Source: Xanthobacteraceae bacterium (GTDB lineage Bacteria; Pseudomonadota; Alphaproteobacteria; Rhizobiales; Xanthobacteraceae). Taken from it: 64,000 nucleotides of DNA. The notes under the pieces were generated by a model. It was not told the origin of the DNA. It saw nothing but the letters and a program-made list of their open reading frames with translations, and searched no databases. Location: contig JAIESR010000006.1 of assembly GCA_019745775.1 (NCBI GenBank), forward strand, positions 124,001 to 188,000. The letters are read 5' to 3'. Positions within the stretch are counted from its first letter, which is position 1; each line of letters begins with the position of its first letter. The position numbers and the translations under genes are program-made. Below, piece after piece: positions 16,469 to 25,783 of the stretch.

Positions 16469-17308
16469 CTACGACGCCAGCGCCGTCTTCAGCGCCAGGA
16501 AGTCACGCCAGGCGAGCCGCTTCTGGAGCGGGCTGCGCAGCAGGAACGCCGGATGGAAGGTCGCGAGCGCGCGCAGTTCGCGGCTGCCGGCCTGGAACGG
16601 ATACCAGCGGCCGCGCGACTTGGTGATGCCGTCGCGGATGTTGAGCAGCGTCTGCGCCGACGGGCCGCCGAGGCATACGAGAATGCTCGCGCCCGAAAGC
16701 TCGATCTGGCGGCGGATGAACGGCAGGCAGATCGCCGACTCCTGCGGCGTCGGTGTGCGGTTGCCGGGCGGACGCCACGGCACGATGTTGGCGATGTAGG
16801 CGTTGGTCTCGTCGAGCCCGATCGCCGCCATCATGCGGTCGAGCAGCATGCCGGAGCGGCCGACGAACGGCTTGCCCGACTTGTCCTCCTCGTAGCCCGG
16901 CGCTTCGCCGATGAACACGACGCGCGCCTCGGGGTTGCCGCGCCCGAACACGAGCTGCGTCGCGGTCGCCCGCAGCGCGCAGCCTTGGAAGCCGTCGAGG
17001 ATCGCGCGCAACTCGTCGAGCGTGGCGGCGGTCGTTGCCGCCTCGCGCGCCGCCATCACCGCGGCGTCGGTCGAGGGCGGTGGTGCCGCGCCGTTGCTGC
17101 CGAGGTCGCGCGCCGTGATCGTGCGCACCGGTGTCGCCGGCGGCTTCGGACGGGAGAGTTCCGGCATCGGCAATGGCGGCGGTGCCGGTGCGATCGCCGG
17201 TTCGGACAGCCGGTCGACCGGCGCCTCGCCGACGGCCACGTCCACGCCCGCCTCCTGATAGAAGGCGAGCAGCTCGCGCATGGCCTTGTCGTGCATCGTG
17301 GTCGTCAT
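16469..17308 (-). CDS. Uracil-DNA glycosylase, family 4 type
   Basis: The 279-residue protein removes uracil from DNA in base excision repair. The first 100 residues are a Pro/Ala-rich linker; the glycosylase domain follows, with GEAPGYEEDKSGKPFVGRSG near residue 130 and the HPAFLLRSPLQKR end motif. Family 4 enzymes bind a 4Fe-4S cluster by four Cys. Here the expected CxxC pair reads FQGC, so only three of the four are visible (GCAL, ICLPF, ILVCLGG). I recall the same FxGC form in other rhizobial homologues. The ATG at 17308 has GGGGAGG directly upstream. It is divergent from the ETF-QO gene. Confidence 0.85.
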   Translation of the reverse strand: MTTTMHDKAMRELLAFYQEAGVDVAVGEAPVDRLSEPAIAPAPPPLPMPELSRPKPPATPVRTITARDLGSNGAAPPPSTDAAVMAAREAATTAATLDELRAILDGFQGCALRATATQLVFGRGNPEARVVFIGEAPGYEEDKSGKPFVGRSGMLLDRMMAAIGLDETNAYIANIVPWRPPGNRTPTPQESAICLPFIRRQIELSGASILVCLGGPSAQTLLNIRDGITKSRGRWYPFQAGSRELRALATFHPAFLLRSPLQKRLAWRDFLALKTALAS

Positions 17309-17414
17309 CGCCTCCCCACGATAGCACGTGGCGGGGCGATTGCCGCATCGTTGCAAACGTGGAACAAGGCTTGACCCTGGAAGGCTTCCAGATTCGGACG
17401 GCGGCGAGGGGATC

Positions 17415-19073
17415 ATGGCCGAAAACGAACTGCCAGCCCGCGAAGCGATGGAATTCGACGTGGTGATCGTCGGCGCCGGCCCGGCCGGGCTCGCGGCCGC
17501 CATCCGCCTCAAGCAGCGCTCCCCCGATATTTCCGTCGTCGTTGTGGAAAAAGGTTCCGAGGTCGGCGCGCACATCCTGTCCGGCGCGGTGATCGATCCG
17601 ATCGCGCTCGACCGGCTGCTGCCGGAGTGGCGCGACGACGGCGACGCGCCGATCAAGACCAAGGTCGCCGACGACCGCTTCTACTGGCTCTCCGCCACGG
17701 GCTCGATCCGGCTGCCGAATTTCATGATGCCGCCGCTGATGTCGAACCATGGCAACTACATCGTGTCGCTCGGCAATGTGTGTCGCTGGCTCGCCACCGA
17801 GGCGGAGTCGCTCGGCGTCGACATCTATCCGGGCTTCGCCGCGGTCGAGGTGCTGTACGATGCGAACGGCGCGGTCGCCGGCGTCGCCACCGGCGACATG
17901 GGCATCGGCAAGGACGGCAAGCCCACCGACAATTTCACCCGCGGCATGGAGCTGCGGGCGAAATACACGCTGTTCGCCGAGGGCGCGCGCGGCTCGCTCA
18001 CCAAGACGCTGCTCAAGCGCTTCGGTCTCGACAGCGAGAGCCAACCGCAGAAATTCGGCATCGGGCTGAAGGAGCTGTGGCAGGTCGCGCCGGACAAGCA
18101 TCGCCCCGGGCTGGTGCAGCACTCGTTCGGCTGGCCGCTCGACAACCGGACCGGCGGCGGCTCGTTCCTCTATCACTTCGACGACAATCTCGTGTCGGTC
18201 GGCTTCGTCGTCCACCTCAATTACGAGAATCCATACATCAGCCCGTTCGAGGAATTTCAGCGCTTCAAGACCCACCCGCTGGTGCGTTCGACATTCGAAG
18301 GCGGCAAGCGGCTCTCCTATGGCGCGCGCGCGATCACCGAAGGCGGCTACCAGTCGGTGCCGAAGCTGACGTTCCCGGGCGGTGCGCTGATCGGCTGCGC
18401 GGCGGGCTTCGTCAACGTGCCGCGCATCAAGGGCAGCCACAACGCCATGCTGTCCGGCATGCTCGCCGCCGAACACGTCGCCGACGCGCTTTCCGAAGGC
18501 CGCAGCAACGACGAGATCAGCAGCTACGATGCCGCCTGGCCGGAGATGGAGATCGGCGCCGACCTATGGAAGGTTCGCAACGCCAAGCCGTTGTGGTCGA
18601 ACTTCGGCACCTATCTCGGCATCCTGCTCGGCGGCCTCGACATGTGGTGCAACACGCTCGGCTTCTCGTTGTTCGGCACGCTCCGTCACGGCAAGACCGA
18701 CGCCAAGTCACTCAAGCCGGCGTCCGGATTCGCGCCGATCGCCTATCCAAAGCCCGACGGCAAGCTCACCTTCGACCGGTTGTCCTCGGTGTTTCTGTCC
18801 AACACCAATCACGAGGAGAACCAGCCGTCGCATCTCAAGGTCGCCGACCTGGCGCTGCAGAAATCGTCGGAACACGACGTGTTCGCCGGACCCTCGGCGC
18901 GCTATTGCCCGGCGGCGGTCTATGAATGGGTGGAGGAGGGCGGTAACCCGCGCTTCGTGATCAACGCGCAGAACTGCGTCCACTGCAAGACCTGCGATAT
19001 CAAGGACCCGAACCAGAACATCACCTGGGTTCCCCCGCAGGGCGGCGGCGGGCCGAATTACCCGAATATGTGA
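17415..19073 (+). CDS. Electron transfer flavoprotein-ubiquinone oxidoreductase
   Basis: ETF-QO takes electrons from ETF, reduced by acyl-CoA and amino acid dehydrogenases, and passes them to ubiquinone at the inner membrane. The 552-residue product shows the FAD motif GAGPAGLAAA at residues 20-29, the ETF-QO block GAHILSGAVIDP, and a C-terminal 4Fe-4S ferredoxin part with Cys at about 498, 521, 524 and 527 (NCVHCKTCDIKDP). All elements expected of the full enzyme are present. The ATG at 17415 follows GGGGAT; a longer frame from 17328 is not supported. No ETF genes are in the window. Confidence 0.95.
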   Translation: MAENELPAREAMEFDVVIVGAGPAGLAAAIRLKQRSPDISVVVVEKGSEVGAHILSGAVIDPIALDRLLPEWRDDGDAPIKTKVADDRFYWLSATGSIRLPNFMMPPLMSNHGNYIVSLGNVCRWLATEAESLGVDIYPGFAAVEVLYDANGAVAGVATGDMGIGKDGKPTDNFTRGMELRAKYTLFAEGARGSLTKTLLKRFGLDSESQPQKFGIGLKELWQVAPDKHRPGLVQHSFGWPLDNRTGGGSFLYHFDDNLVSVGFVVHLNYENPYISPFEEFQRFKTHPLVRSTFEGGKRLSYGARAITEGGYQSVPKLTFPGGALIGCAAGFVNVPRIKGSHNAMLSGMLAAEHVADALSEGRSNDEISSYDAAWPEMEIGADLWKVRNAKPLWSNFGTYLGILLGGLDMWCNTLGFSLFGTLRHGKTDAKSLKPASGFAPIAYPKPDGKLTFDRLSSVFLSNTNHEENQPSHLKVADLALQKSSEHDVFAGPSARYCPAAVYEWVEEGGNPRFVINAQNCVHCKTCDIKDPNQNITWVPPQGGGGPNYPNM

Positions 19074-19247
19074 TGTGACGGTCACGATACCGCCACACCG
19101 CCGCTATCAATGGGTTTTCGCCTTTGGGGATTGCGGAAGTGGGTCGTTCTTGCGGGGCGGACGCAAAAAGGTCATTCTCGCCGAAATTTATGCGGCAGCG
19201 CAGCGTAACCCCGTAGGGCGCTTCCACCAGATGGAGTCGACCGAATC

Positions 19248-21029
19248 GTGATTGCTCCCAATTCGATCCTGCGGGCGACCCTGCCGGCGCTTGCCGTCCT
19301 CATGGTCTGGTCGGGCCTTGCGGGTGCGCAGGCCCAGACCGGGGCACAATCACAATCGAGCCAGCGGCCGAAGGTGTCGGCACCCGCGATGCCGCGCGCT
19401 TCGGTGTCGGGCAGCTATCTGGCCGCGCGTCACGCCGGCGTCTCCCGCGACGCGGCGGCGGCTTCGATCTATTACCGCTCGGCGTTGCGCGGCGATCCGC
19501 GCAATCCCGAGCTGCTCAGCCGCGCCTTCACGGCGGTCCTGCAGAACGGCGAGGTCGAAGATGCAGTGCGGCTGGCGGACCGGCTGCTCCAGGTCGACAA
19601 GAGCGACCGCGTGGCCCGCCTGGTGCTCGGCGTGAGGGCGATCAAGCAGAAGCAATACGCCGTGGCGCGCCAGCAGCTCGCGCAGTCGGTGCGCGGTCCG
19701 GTCACCGATCTTGCCGCTGCGCTGCTCTCGGCCTGGACCAATGTCGGCCCCAACGAATTCAAGGCCGCGCTCGACACCATCGACAAGCTGCAGGGGCCGG
19801 AATCCTACAATCTCCTGAAGGACCTGCATGCCGGCCTGATCCTCGACCAGTCCGGCCAGCGCCGCGAGGCGCTCAAGCGGCTCGAGCGCGCCTACAAATA
19901 CGATCCGGCAGTGCTGCGGGTGTCGCAGGCCTATGGCAGTCAGCTCTCGCGCGCGGGCAACCGGGACGAGGCGTTGAAGGTGTTCAAGGCGCTCGACGAA
20001 GCGCTGCCGCGCCATCCGCTGGTGATCGACGCGATCAAGGAGATCGAAGCCGGGCGGCGCATTGCGCCGCTGGTCGACAACGCCACCGCCGGCGCGGCCG
20101 AGGCGCTCTACACCATCGGCGCGGCGCTCGGACGGCGCGGCGAAGAGGTCGGCCTCGTCTATCTCCAGCTCGCGCTCTACCTCAACCCGAACCACGCGCT
20201 GGCGCTGACCTCGCTCGCCGACATCTACGAGGGCATGCGCAAGCCGGAGCTCGCGATCAAGACCTACGAGCGCGTGCCATCGGCGTCGCCGCTCAGCCAC
20301 AACGCCCGCATCCAGCGCGCGCTCAATCTCGACCAGATCGAGCGCACCGACGAGGCGATCGCTGATCTCGAGCGCATCGTCGAAGCCGACGCCACCGATC
20401 GCGAGGCGATCATGGCGCTCGGCAATGTCCTGCGCTCGCGCAAGAAATTCGCCGAGTGCGGAACCGTGTATTCCAAGGCGATCGACGCCATCGGCGGCAA
20501 GCCGCAGAAGACCGACTGGCTGGTCTATTATTTCCGCGGCATCTGCTACGAGCGCTCGAAGCAGTGGCCGAAGGCCGAAGTCGACATGAAGACCGCGCTC
20601 GAGCTCTCGCCCGACCAGCCGCTGGTGCTCAATTATCTCGGCTATTCCTGGGTCGACCAGGGCGTCAATCTGGAAGAAGGCATGCGCATGATCCGGCGCG
20701 CCGTCGAGCAGCGCACCGACGACGGCTACATCGTCGATTCACTGGGCTGGGCCTACTACCGGATGGGCGACTTCGAGAACGCAGTGAAATATCTCGAGCA
20801 GGCGGTCGAGCTGAGGCCGGAAGATCCGACCATCAACGATCATCTCGGCGACGCCTATTGGCGGGTCGGCCGCCGGCTGGAGGCCGGCTTCCAGTGGGCG
20901 CATGCGCGCGACCTCAAGCCCGAGCCCGAAGAACTCGAAAAGATCCTGGAGAAGCTGAAGTCCGGCCTTCCCGACCATCCGCCGCCGACCACCTCCGCAG
21001 ACACCGCGCCGAAGCCCGGCGGCGGCTAA
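19248..21029 (+). CDS. Exported tetratricopeptide repeat protein
   Basis: The 593-residue protein has a signal peptide (ALMVWSGLAGAQAQ) followed by TPR-type helical repeats almost to the end. Well-formed repeats can be seen near VNYLGYSWVDQG and DSLGWAYYRMGDFENAVKYLEQAVELRPEDP. TPR proteins act as protein-binding scaffolds; in rhizobia this gene commonly lies upstream of ispE, as it does here (12 bases). The start codon is GTG; the nearby ATG at 19231 runs into a stop. The tail is Pro/Thr-rich. The partner proteins cannot be inferred. Confidence 0.85.
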   Translation: MIAPNSILRATLPALAVLMVWSGLAGAQAQTGAQSQSSQRPKVSAPAMPRASVSGSYLAARHAGVSRDAAAASIYYRSALRGDPRNPELLSRAFTAVLQNGEVEDAVRLADRLLQVDKSDRVARLVLGVRAIKQKQYAVARQQLAQSVRGPVTDLAAALLSAWTNVGPNEFKAALDTIDKLQGPESYNLLKDLHAGLILDQSGQRREALKRLERAYKYDPAVLRVSQAYGSQLSRAGNRDEALKVFKALDEALPRHPLVIDAIKEIEAGRRIAPLVDNATAGAAEALYTIGAALGRRGEEVGLVYLQLALYLNPNHALALTSLADIYEGMRKPELAIKTYERVPSASPLSHNARIQRALNLDQIERTDEAIADLERIVEADATDREAIMALGNVLRSRKKFAECGTVYSKAIDAIGGKPQKTDWLVYYFRGICYERSKQWPKAEVDMKTALELSPDQPLVLNYLGYSWVDQGVNLEEGMRMIRRAVEQRTDDGYIVDSLGWAYYRMGDFENAVKYLEQAVELRPEDPTINDHLGDAYWRVGRRLEAGFQWAHARDLKPEPEELEKILEKLKSGLPDHPPPTTSADTAPKPGGG

Positions 21030-21041
21030 CTGGCCAATAAC

Positions 21042-21923
21042 GTGCCGGCCGCGCGCGCCGAGCGGGCACCCGCCAAGATCAACCTGACGCTTCGCGTCGT
21101 CGGCCGCCGCGCCGACGGCTACCACGAGCTGGAAAGCCTGGTGGTGTTCGCAGGCGTCGGCGATACGCTCACCTTCACGCCAGGGCGCGCGCTGGCGCTT
21201 ACGGTCGACGGCCCGACCGCTGCGGCGTCCGGATCGATCGACGACAACCTCGTGGTCAAGGCGGCGCGCGCGCTCGCCGAGCGGGTCGAGAACCTCAAGC
21301 TCGGGCGTTTCATGCTGGTGAAGCGGCTGCCGGTCGCGGCCGGCATCGGCGGCGGCTCGTCCGATGCCGCGGCGGCGCTGCGCCTGATCGCCCGCGCCAA
21401 CCGGATCGCGCTCGACGATCCGCGGCTGATGGAGGCGGCGCGCGTCAGCGGCGCCGACGTGCCGGTGTGCCTCGTTCCGCGTCCACGCCTGATGCGCGGC
21501 ATCGGCGAGATACTGTCCGAACCGCTGGCGCTGCCGAAGCTGCCGGCGGTGCTGGTCAATCCCCGCGTCGCAGTGCCGACCAGGGACGTGTTTGCGGCAT
21601 TGCGCGCGCCGTTGGAAGCGCGCGGCGGGCCTACGCGTGGCGCCGATTTCGAGGCGCGTCGCCGCTGGAAAGCGACCGACCTGGTCGAGACGCTCGCCGG
21701 CGAGCCCAACGACCTCGAAGCGCCGGCGATCGCGCTCGCACCGGCGATTGCGCAGGTCCTCTCCGATCTGCGCGCGCTGCGGGGCTGCCGTCTCGCACGG
21801 ATGTCCGGATCGGGCGCGACCTGCTTCGCCTTGTTCGCAACGGCGCCGGCGGCCGCCGCCGCGGCGCGCGCGTTGCGCGGAAGACATCCGGCGTGGTGGG
21901 TGCGTGCGACGAAGCTCGGGTAG
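21042..21923 (+). CDS. ispE: 4-diphosphocytidyl-2-C-methyl-D-erythritol kinase
   Basis: IspE phosphorylates 4-diphosphocytidyl-2-C-methyl-D-erythritol in the non-mevalonate isoprenoid pathway. The 293-residue product opens with [24 protein letters not shown], the family signature, carries the GHMP-kinase ATP loop [18 protein letters not shown] near residues 97-114, and ends with [13 protein letters not shown]. The start codon appears to be GTG at 21042, 12 bases after the TPR gene stop; no ATG fits. A polyprenyl diphosphate synthase that uses the pathway's products lies 500 bases further on. Confidence 0.93.
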   Translation: MPAARAERAPAKINLTLRVVGRRADGYHELESLVVFAGVGDTLTFTPGRALALTVDGPTAAASGSIDDNLVVKAARALAERVENLKLGRFMLVKRLPVAAGIGGGSSDAAAALRLIARANRIALDDPRLMEAARVSGADVPVCLVPRPRLMRGIGEILSEPLALPKLPAVLVNPRVAVPTRDVFAALRAPLEARGGPTRGADFEARRRWKATDLVETLAGEPNDLEAPAIALAPAIAQVLSDLRALRGCRLARMSGSGATCFALFATAPAAAAAARALRGRHPAWWVRATKLG

Positions 21924-21928
21924 CGAAG

Positions 21929-22417
21929 CTACTTCGCGACCACGGCCGTGATGTCGATCTCCAGCAGCATGGTCGGGCTTGCGAGCCCGCTGATCACCAG
22001 GAATGTGTTGGCTGGGATCGGACCCGAGCCGTAGGCTTCATCCCGGCATTTGCGCACCGGCCCCTGGTAGCGGACATCGGTCACGTAGACCGTCTGCTTC
22101 ACGACGTCGGCCAGAGTGCCGCCATGGGTTGCCAAGAGGCGCTTGATCTTGTCGTAGGCGTAACGGCATTGCGCGTAGGGATCGCCCACATGCAAGGTCT
22201 GTGCATTCGAACCTTCGGGCGCCTTTTCGTCCTCGGCGCCGATGCCGGCGAGGTAGATCGTCTTGCCCGGTCCGTTGACGGTGACGACCTCGGAGAACCG
22301 TCCTTTGGTCCAGGGCGAGGGATTGTAGCGTTTGACTTCGAGCTGCTGCGCGGCCGCCGATGCTATCGCCGCAGCAACGATCAGCGAACTCAACGAGACC
22401 TTGGTCAGGATACCCAT
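21929..22417 (-). CDS. Exported RidA (YjgF/UK114) family protein lacking the catalytic Arg
   Basis: The 162-residue protein has a signal peptide (SSLIVAAAIASAAAQ) and then a RidA fold: TIYLAGIGA, CRYAYDKIKRLL, VVKQTVYVTDV and the C-terminal LLEIDITAVVA. RidA deaminases need an Arg in a PxR motif to hold the enamine/imine substrate. Here the place reads PANT (Asn137), so imine deamination of the RidA type is unlikely. Export to the periplasm is also not typical, as RidA acts in the cytoplasm. A binding or altered enzymatic role is more likely. GGGGTGAG precedes the ATG. Confidence 0.8.
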   Translation of the reverse strand: MGILTKVSLSSLIVAAAIASAAAQQLEVKRYNPSPWTKGRFSEVVTVNGPGKTIYLAGIGAEDEKAPEGSNAQTLHVGDPYAQCRYAYDKIKRLLATHGGTLADVVKQTVYVTDVRYQGPVRKCRDEAYGSGPIPANTFLVISGLASPTMLLEIDITAVVAK

Positions 22418-22453
22418 GAGCTCACCCCGCTGATGTTGTTGCGACTCGATGCC

Positions 22454-23461
22454 CTAATTCGACCTTGCGATGCAGAACTCGACCGCTTCCTCCAGCGCCT
22501 CTTTCATCGGCGATGACGGAAACAGCGCGAGCGCGTCCCTGGCGATGGCGCCGTAATGGCGCGCGCGCTGGATCGTGTCCTCGAGCGCGCGGTGCTTGAC
22601 CATCAGTGCGATCGCTTCGTCGAGATCGGCGTTGGTCGAATCGCCCTCTTCGAGCGCGCGCCGCCAGAACGCACGCTCGCTTTCGGAGCCGCGGCGGAAC
22701 GACAGCACCACCGGCAGCGTGATCTTGCCTTCGCGGAAATCGTCGCCGACGTTCTTGCCGAGCTTCGCGGCCTTGCCGCCGTAGTCGAGCGCGTCGTCGA
22801 CCAGCTGGAAGGCAATGCCGAGATTCATGCCGAACGAGCGGCAGGCCGACTGCTCGTCCTTCGAGCAGCCGTTGAGCGCCGGCCCGACCTCGCAGGCGGC
22901 GGCGAACAGCTCCGCGGTCTTGGCGCGGATCACGGACAGATAGTCGTCCTCGGTGGTGGCGGTGTTCTTGGCGGCGGTGAGCTGCATCACCTCGCCCTCG
23001 GCGATCACGGCGGCGGCGGAGGAAAGGATCTCGAGCGAGCGCATCGAGCCGACCTCGACCATCATCTTGAACGCCTGCCCGAGCAGGAAGTCACCGACCA
23101 GCACGCTCGCCTCGTTGCCCCACAGCAACCGAGCGGCCAGCTTGCCGCGCCGCATCTCGCTTTCGTCGACCACGTCGTCATGCAGGAGGGTCGCGGTGTG
23201 CATGAATTCGACCGCGGCCGCGAGCTTGACGTGGCCGTCGCCGCGATAACCGGCGAGCCGCGACATCGCGAGCGTCAGCATCGGTCGCAGCCGCTTGCCG
23301 CCGGAGGCGATCAGGTGGTTCGCCACCTCCGGGATCATGGTCACTTCCGACCCGGTGCGGGACAGGATGGTGGCGTTCACGCGCTCCATGTCGCGCGCCA
23401 CGAGATGGGTCAGCCGCTCGATCGACGGAGAGTGGCTTTCGAACGGGACGACGACGGCCAA
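22454..23461 (-). CDS. Polyprenyl diphosphate synthase (octaprenyl/decaprenyl type)
   Basis: The enzyme condenses isopentenyl diphosphate units into the long side chain used for ubiquinone. The 335-residue product has both Asp-rich motifs: DDVVDESEMRRG (about residues 93-104) and DDALDYGG (about 220). ASGGKRLRPMLTLA is the first conserved region. The start is a TTG with GGAG 8 bases upstream; no ATG fits the family's N-terminus. Chain length cannot be fixed from sequence, though rhizobia make Q-10. It is divergent from the glycosyltransferase at 23565. Confidence 0.9.
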   Translation of the reverse strand: MAVVVPFESHSPSIERLTHLVARDMERVNATILSRTGSEVTMIPEVANHLIASGGKRLRPMLTLAMSRLAGYRGDGHVKLAAAVEFMHTATLLHDDVVDESEMRRGKLAARLLWGNEASVLVGDFLLGQAFKMMVEVGSMRSLEILSSAAAVIAEGEVMQLTAAKNTATTEDDYLSVIRAKTAELFAAACEVGPALNGCSKDEQSACRSFGMNLGIAFQLVDDALDYGGKAAKLGKNVGDDFREGKITLPVVLSFRRGSESERAFWRRALEEGDSTNADLDEAIALMVKHRALEDTIQRARHYGAIARDALALFPSSPMKEALEEAVEFCIARSN

Positions 23462-23564
23462 GGAGAAGCTCCGGTCTAGGGACGCGGGAGAATAGAAACG
23501 CTATGGTAGACGGGCAAGAGCGCAGCCCGTCAATCCAACGTAGGGTTGCGATTCGAGAGAATCA

Positions 23565-24557
23565 ATGACCGATGTCGGGCTTTCGGCGCAGCGCGCGGGA
23601 ACACAGGAGGCGCGTCAGCGCGTTGCGGTGCTGGTGCCGTGCTTCAACGAGGAAGCCGCGATCGGCCAGGTGGTCCGCGACTTCCGCGCCGCATTGCCGC
23701 AGGCGACGGTCTACGTCTACGACAACAACTCGACCGACCGCACCATGGAGGTCGCGCGGGCGGCCGGCGCCGTCGTCCGGCGCGAACCCAAGCAGGGCAA
23801 GGGCAACGTGGTGCGGCGGATGTTTTCCGACGTCGACGCCGACGTCTATGTGCTGGTGGACGGGGACGCGACCTACGACGCGCCGAGCGCGCCCAAGATG
23901 ATCGCGCTGCTGCTCGAGGAGCGGCTCGACATGGTGGTGGCGGCGCGCGTCCATGCCGACACTGCCGCCTATCGGCGCGGCCACGTGACCGGCAACCGGC
24001 TGCTGACCGGCTTCGTGGACACGGTGTTCGGCGCCACCTTCTCGGACATCCTGTCCGGCTACCGGGCGTTCTCGCGCCGCTTCGTCAAGTCGTTCCCGGT
24101 GCTGTCGGGCGGGTTCGAGATCGAAACCGAGCTGACGGTGCATGCGCTCGAGCTCGAACTGCCGGTGGCGGAGATCAAGACGCCATACTATGCGCGTCCG
24201 GAGGGCTCGGAGTCGAAGCTCTCGACCTGGAGCGACGGCTTTCGGATCCTGCGCACGATCGCCAAGCTCTATCGCTCGGAACGGCCGCTGCGGTTCTTTT
24301 CGAGCATCGGCGTCGTGCTCGCCGCCGTCTCGATCGTGATCGCGATCCCGATCGTCATCCACTTCTTCGAATATGGGACCGTGCCGCGGCTGCCGAGCGC
24401 GGTGCTGGCGACCGGCATGATGCTGGCGGCGTTCATGGCGGTCGCCTCCGGGCTGATCCTCGACACCGTAACGCGCGGCCGCCGCGAGGTGAAGCGCCTG
24501 GCCTATCTCGAACAACGTGCGCCCGGCGACGCGTGGGACCGGCGCGAGAAAAATTGA
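23565..24557 (+). CDS. Family 2 glycosyltransferase with C-terminal membrane anchor (DPM1/GtrB-like)
   Basis: The 330-residue protein has a GT-A domain: VAVLVPCFNEEAAIGQVV, VYVYDNNSTDRTMEV and LVDGDATYDA with the DxD metal site near residue 99. It ends in two membrane helices (FFSSIGVVLAAVSIVIAIPIVIH and the stretch AVLATGMMLAAFMAVASGLIL). Such enzymes move a sugar from a nucleotide donor to a polyprenyl phosphate. That would supply a lipid-linked donor to a GT39-type enzyme such as the one at 9443, but the genes are far apart. The next gene (DUF2007) starts 11 bases later. Confidence 0.82.
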   Translation: MTDVGLSAQRAGTQEARQRVAVLVPCFNEEAAIGQVVRDFRAALPQATVYVYDNNSTDRTMEVARAAGAVVRREPKQGKGNVVRRMFSDVDADVYVLVDGDATYDAPSAPKMIALLLEERLDMVVAARVHADTAAYRRGHVTGNRLLTGFVDTVFGATFSDILSGYRAFSRRFVKSFPVLSGGFEIETELTVHALELELPVAEIKTPYYARPEGSESKLSTWSDGFRILRTIAKLYRSERPLRFFSSIGVVLAAVSIVIAIPIVIHFFEYGTVPRLPSAVLATGMMLAAFMAVASGLILDTVTRGRREVKRLAYLEQRAPGDAWDRREKN

Positions 24558-24568
24558 AGGCAAGCGTG

Positions 24569-24799
24569 ATGCGCGAAATCGTCCGTACCAATGATGCCGT
24601 GCTGATCTCCGCGATCGAGGCGCTGCTGCAGGGCGCCGCCATCGAGCACGTGGTGTTCGACCAGAACATGAGCGTGCTGGAAGGCTCGATCGGGATGCTG
24701 CCCCGCCGCGTGATGGTCGCCGACGATCAGGCCGCCGCGGCGCGCCGGCTTCTCACGGAAGCGGGCCTCGGCCACGAGCTGCGCCCGGATGATGAGTAG
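24569..24799 (+). CDS. DUF2007 family small protein
   Basis: The 76-residue protein matches the DUF2007 family (putative signal-transducing small proteins): MREIVRTNDAVLISAIEALL, then VVFDQNMSVLEGSIG and RVMVADDQAAAARRLL. The fold is a ferredoxin-like alpha/beta unit without catalytic residues. It starts 11 bases after the glycosyltransferase stop and is likely co-transcribed with it. The same order is found in other rhizobia, as far as I recall. The function is unknown. Confidence 0.75.
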   Translation: MREIVRTNDAVLISAIEALLQGAAIEHVVFDQNMSVLEGSIGMLPRRVMVADDQAAAARRLLTEAGLGHELRPDDE

Positions 24800-24829
24800 G
24801 ACTCGGAGCGAGCGGCGGACTCGGTGCGC

Positions 24830-24966
24830 TCCCTCCCCCCTTAGCCCGTCGAAGACGGGCGTGGACGCCCTTATGGTGGGGGAGGGTTGGGGAGGGGGGT
24901 GGCTGCGTGAGCCGGAGTCCGCCTCGATCACCCCCACCCCTAACCCCTCCCCACAAGGGGGAGGGG
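24830..24966. repeat. G/C-tract intergenic palindrome (REP-like family C)
   Basis: The stretch between the DUF2007 gene and the methyltransferase gene contains a CCCTCCCCCC run at 24830, a hairpin GCCCGTC-GAA-GACGGGC at 24844-24860, GGGTTGGGGAGGGG near 24884 and its approximate complement CCCCTAACCCCTCCCC near 24937. The long G runs on one strand could also form a G-quadruplex. It resembles family A in design but the arms differ. Confidence 0.65.
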
Positions 24967-25003
24967 AACAGACCCAGTCTGCCGCGCGACTGCGGCTCTC
25001 ATC

Positions 25004-25783
25004 ATGAGCGCAAAATCAACAGCATCCGACATCACCGAAGACGCGATCCTGGGCGGGCGGCTGCGGCTGCGCCAGCCCAGGCGCGGGCATCGTGTCGGCC
25101 ACGACGCGATCCTCCTGGCGGCGGCCTGTCCCGCGCGTACCGGCGACGCCGCCGTCGACCTCGGCGCCGGCGTCGGCGCCGCCGGCCTGGCGCTCGCCGC
25201 GCGCGTTGCCGATACGACCGTAACGCTGGTCGAGATCGATCCAACGCTCGCGGCGCTCGCCGCCGAGAACGCGAAGCTCAACCGGATGGAGACACGCGTG
25301 CGGGCAATCGCGCTCGACGTGACGGCGCCGGCGCGTGCCTTCGCGGCCGCCGGTCTCGCCGCCGACCGCGTCGCGCATGTATTGATGAACCCGCCGTTCA
25401 ATGATTCCGCGCGTCAACGCACGTCACCGGATGCGGGGAGGGCGCTCGCGCACGCGGCGCCGCGTGCCGTACTGGTGTCCTGGACCAAGACCGCGGCGCG
25501 GCTGTTGCGGCCGCGCGGCACGCTGACCTTGATCTGGCGCGCGGACGGGCTTGCCGACGCGCTCTCTGCGCTTGCGCCCGCCTTCGGCGCGGTCGCGGTG
25601 ATGCCGGTGCATCCGGCGCCGGACAAGCCCGCGATCCGCGTGCTCGTCACCGCGGTCAAGGCCAGCCGGGCGCCGCTTGCGCTCGAACCGCCGCTCGTGC
25701 TGGCCGACGCATCAGGCCGCCCGACCGCTGCGGCCGAGGCGATTCTGCGAGACGGCGCTGCCCTGGCGCCGGGCCGAACTTAG
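25004..25783 (+). CDS. SAM-dependent methyltransferase, TrmN6 (tRNA1(Val) adenine-N6) type
   Basis: The 259-residue protein shows a class I methyltransferase fold with VDLGAGVGAAGLALAAR as the SAM-binding motif (about residues 46-62) and LMNPPFND near residue 128, the (N/D)PP(Y/F) motif of enzymes that methylate an exocyclic amino group. The N-terminal GRLRLRQPRRGHRVGHDAI is typical of TrmN6, which modifies A37 of tRNA1(Val). The specificity is inferred from family likeness. No start alternative is needed; the ATG lies 38 bases after a GC-rich repeat. Confidence 0.8.
   Translation: MSAKSTASDITEDAILGGRLRLRQPRRGHRVGHDAILLAAACPARTGDAAVDLGAGVGAAGLALAARVADTTVTLVEIDPTLAALAAENAKLNRMETRVRAIALDVTAPARAFAAAGLAADRVAHVLMNPPFNDSARQRTSPDAGRALAHAAPRAVLVSWTKTAARLLRPRGTLTLIWRADGLADALSALAPAFGAVAVMPVHPAPDKPAIRVLVTAVKASRAPLALEPPLVLADASGRPTAAAEAILRDGAALAPGRT

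Noticed and set aside
17362-17376. GAAC-N7-GACC between the uracil-DNA glycosylase and ETF-QO genes as a LexA box
   Set aside because: One of the eight fixed bases differs, and a near match of this kind is expected several times by chance in 64 kb.
16503-18476. A 657-codon minus-strand frame across the uracil-DNA glycosylase and ETF-QO genes
   Set aside because: It is a shadow of two well supported genes and shows Arg/His-rich GC-bias coding without motifs.
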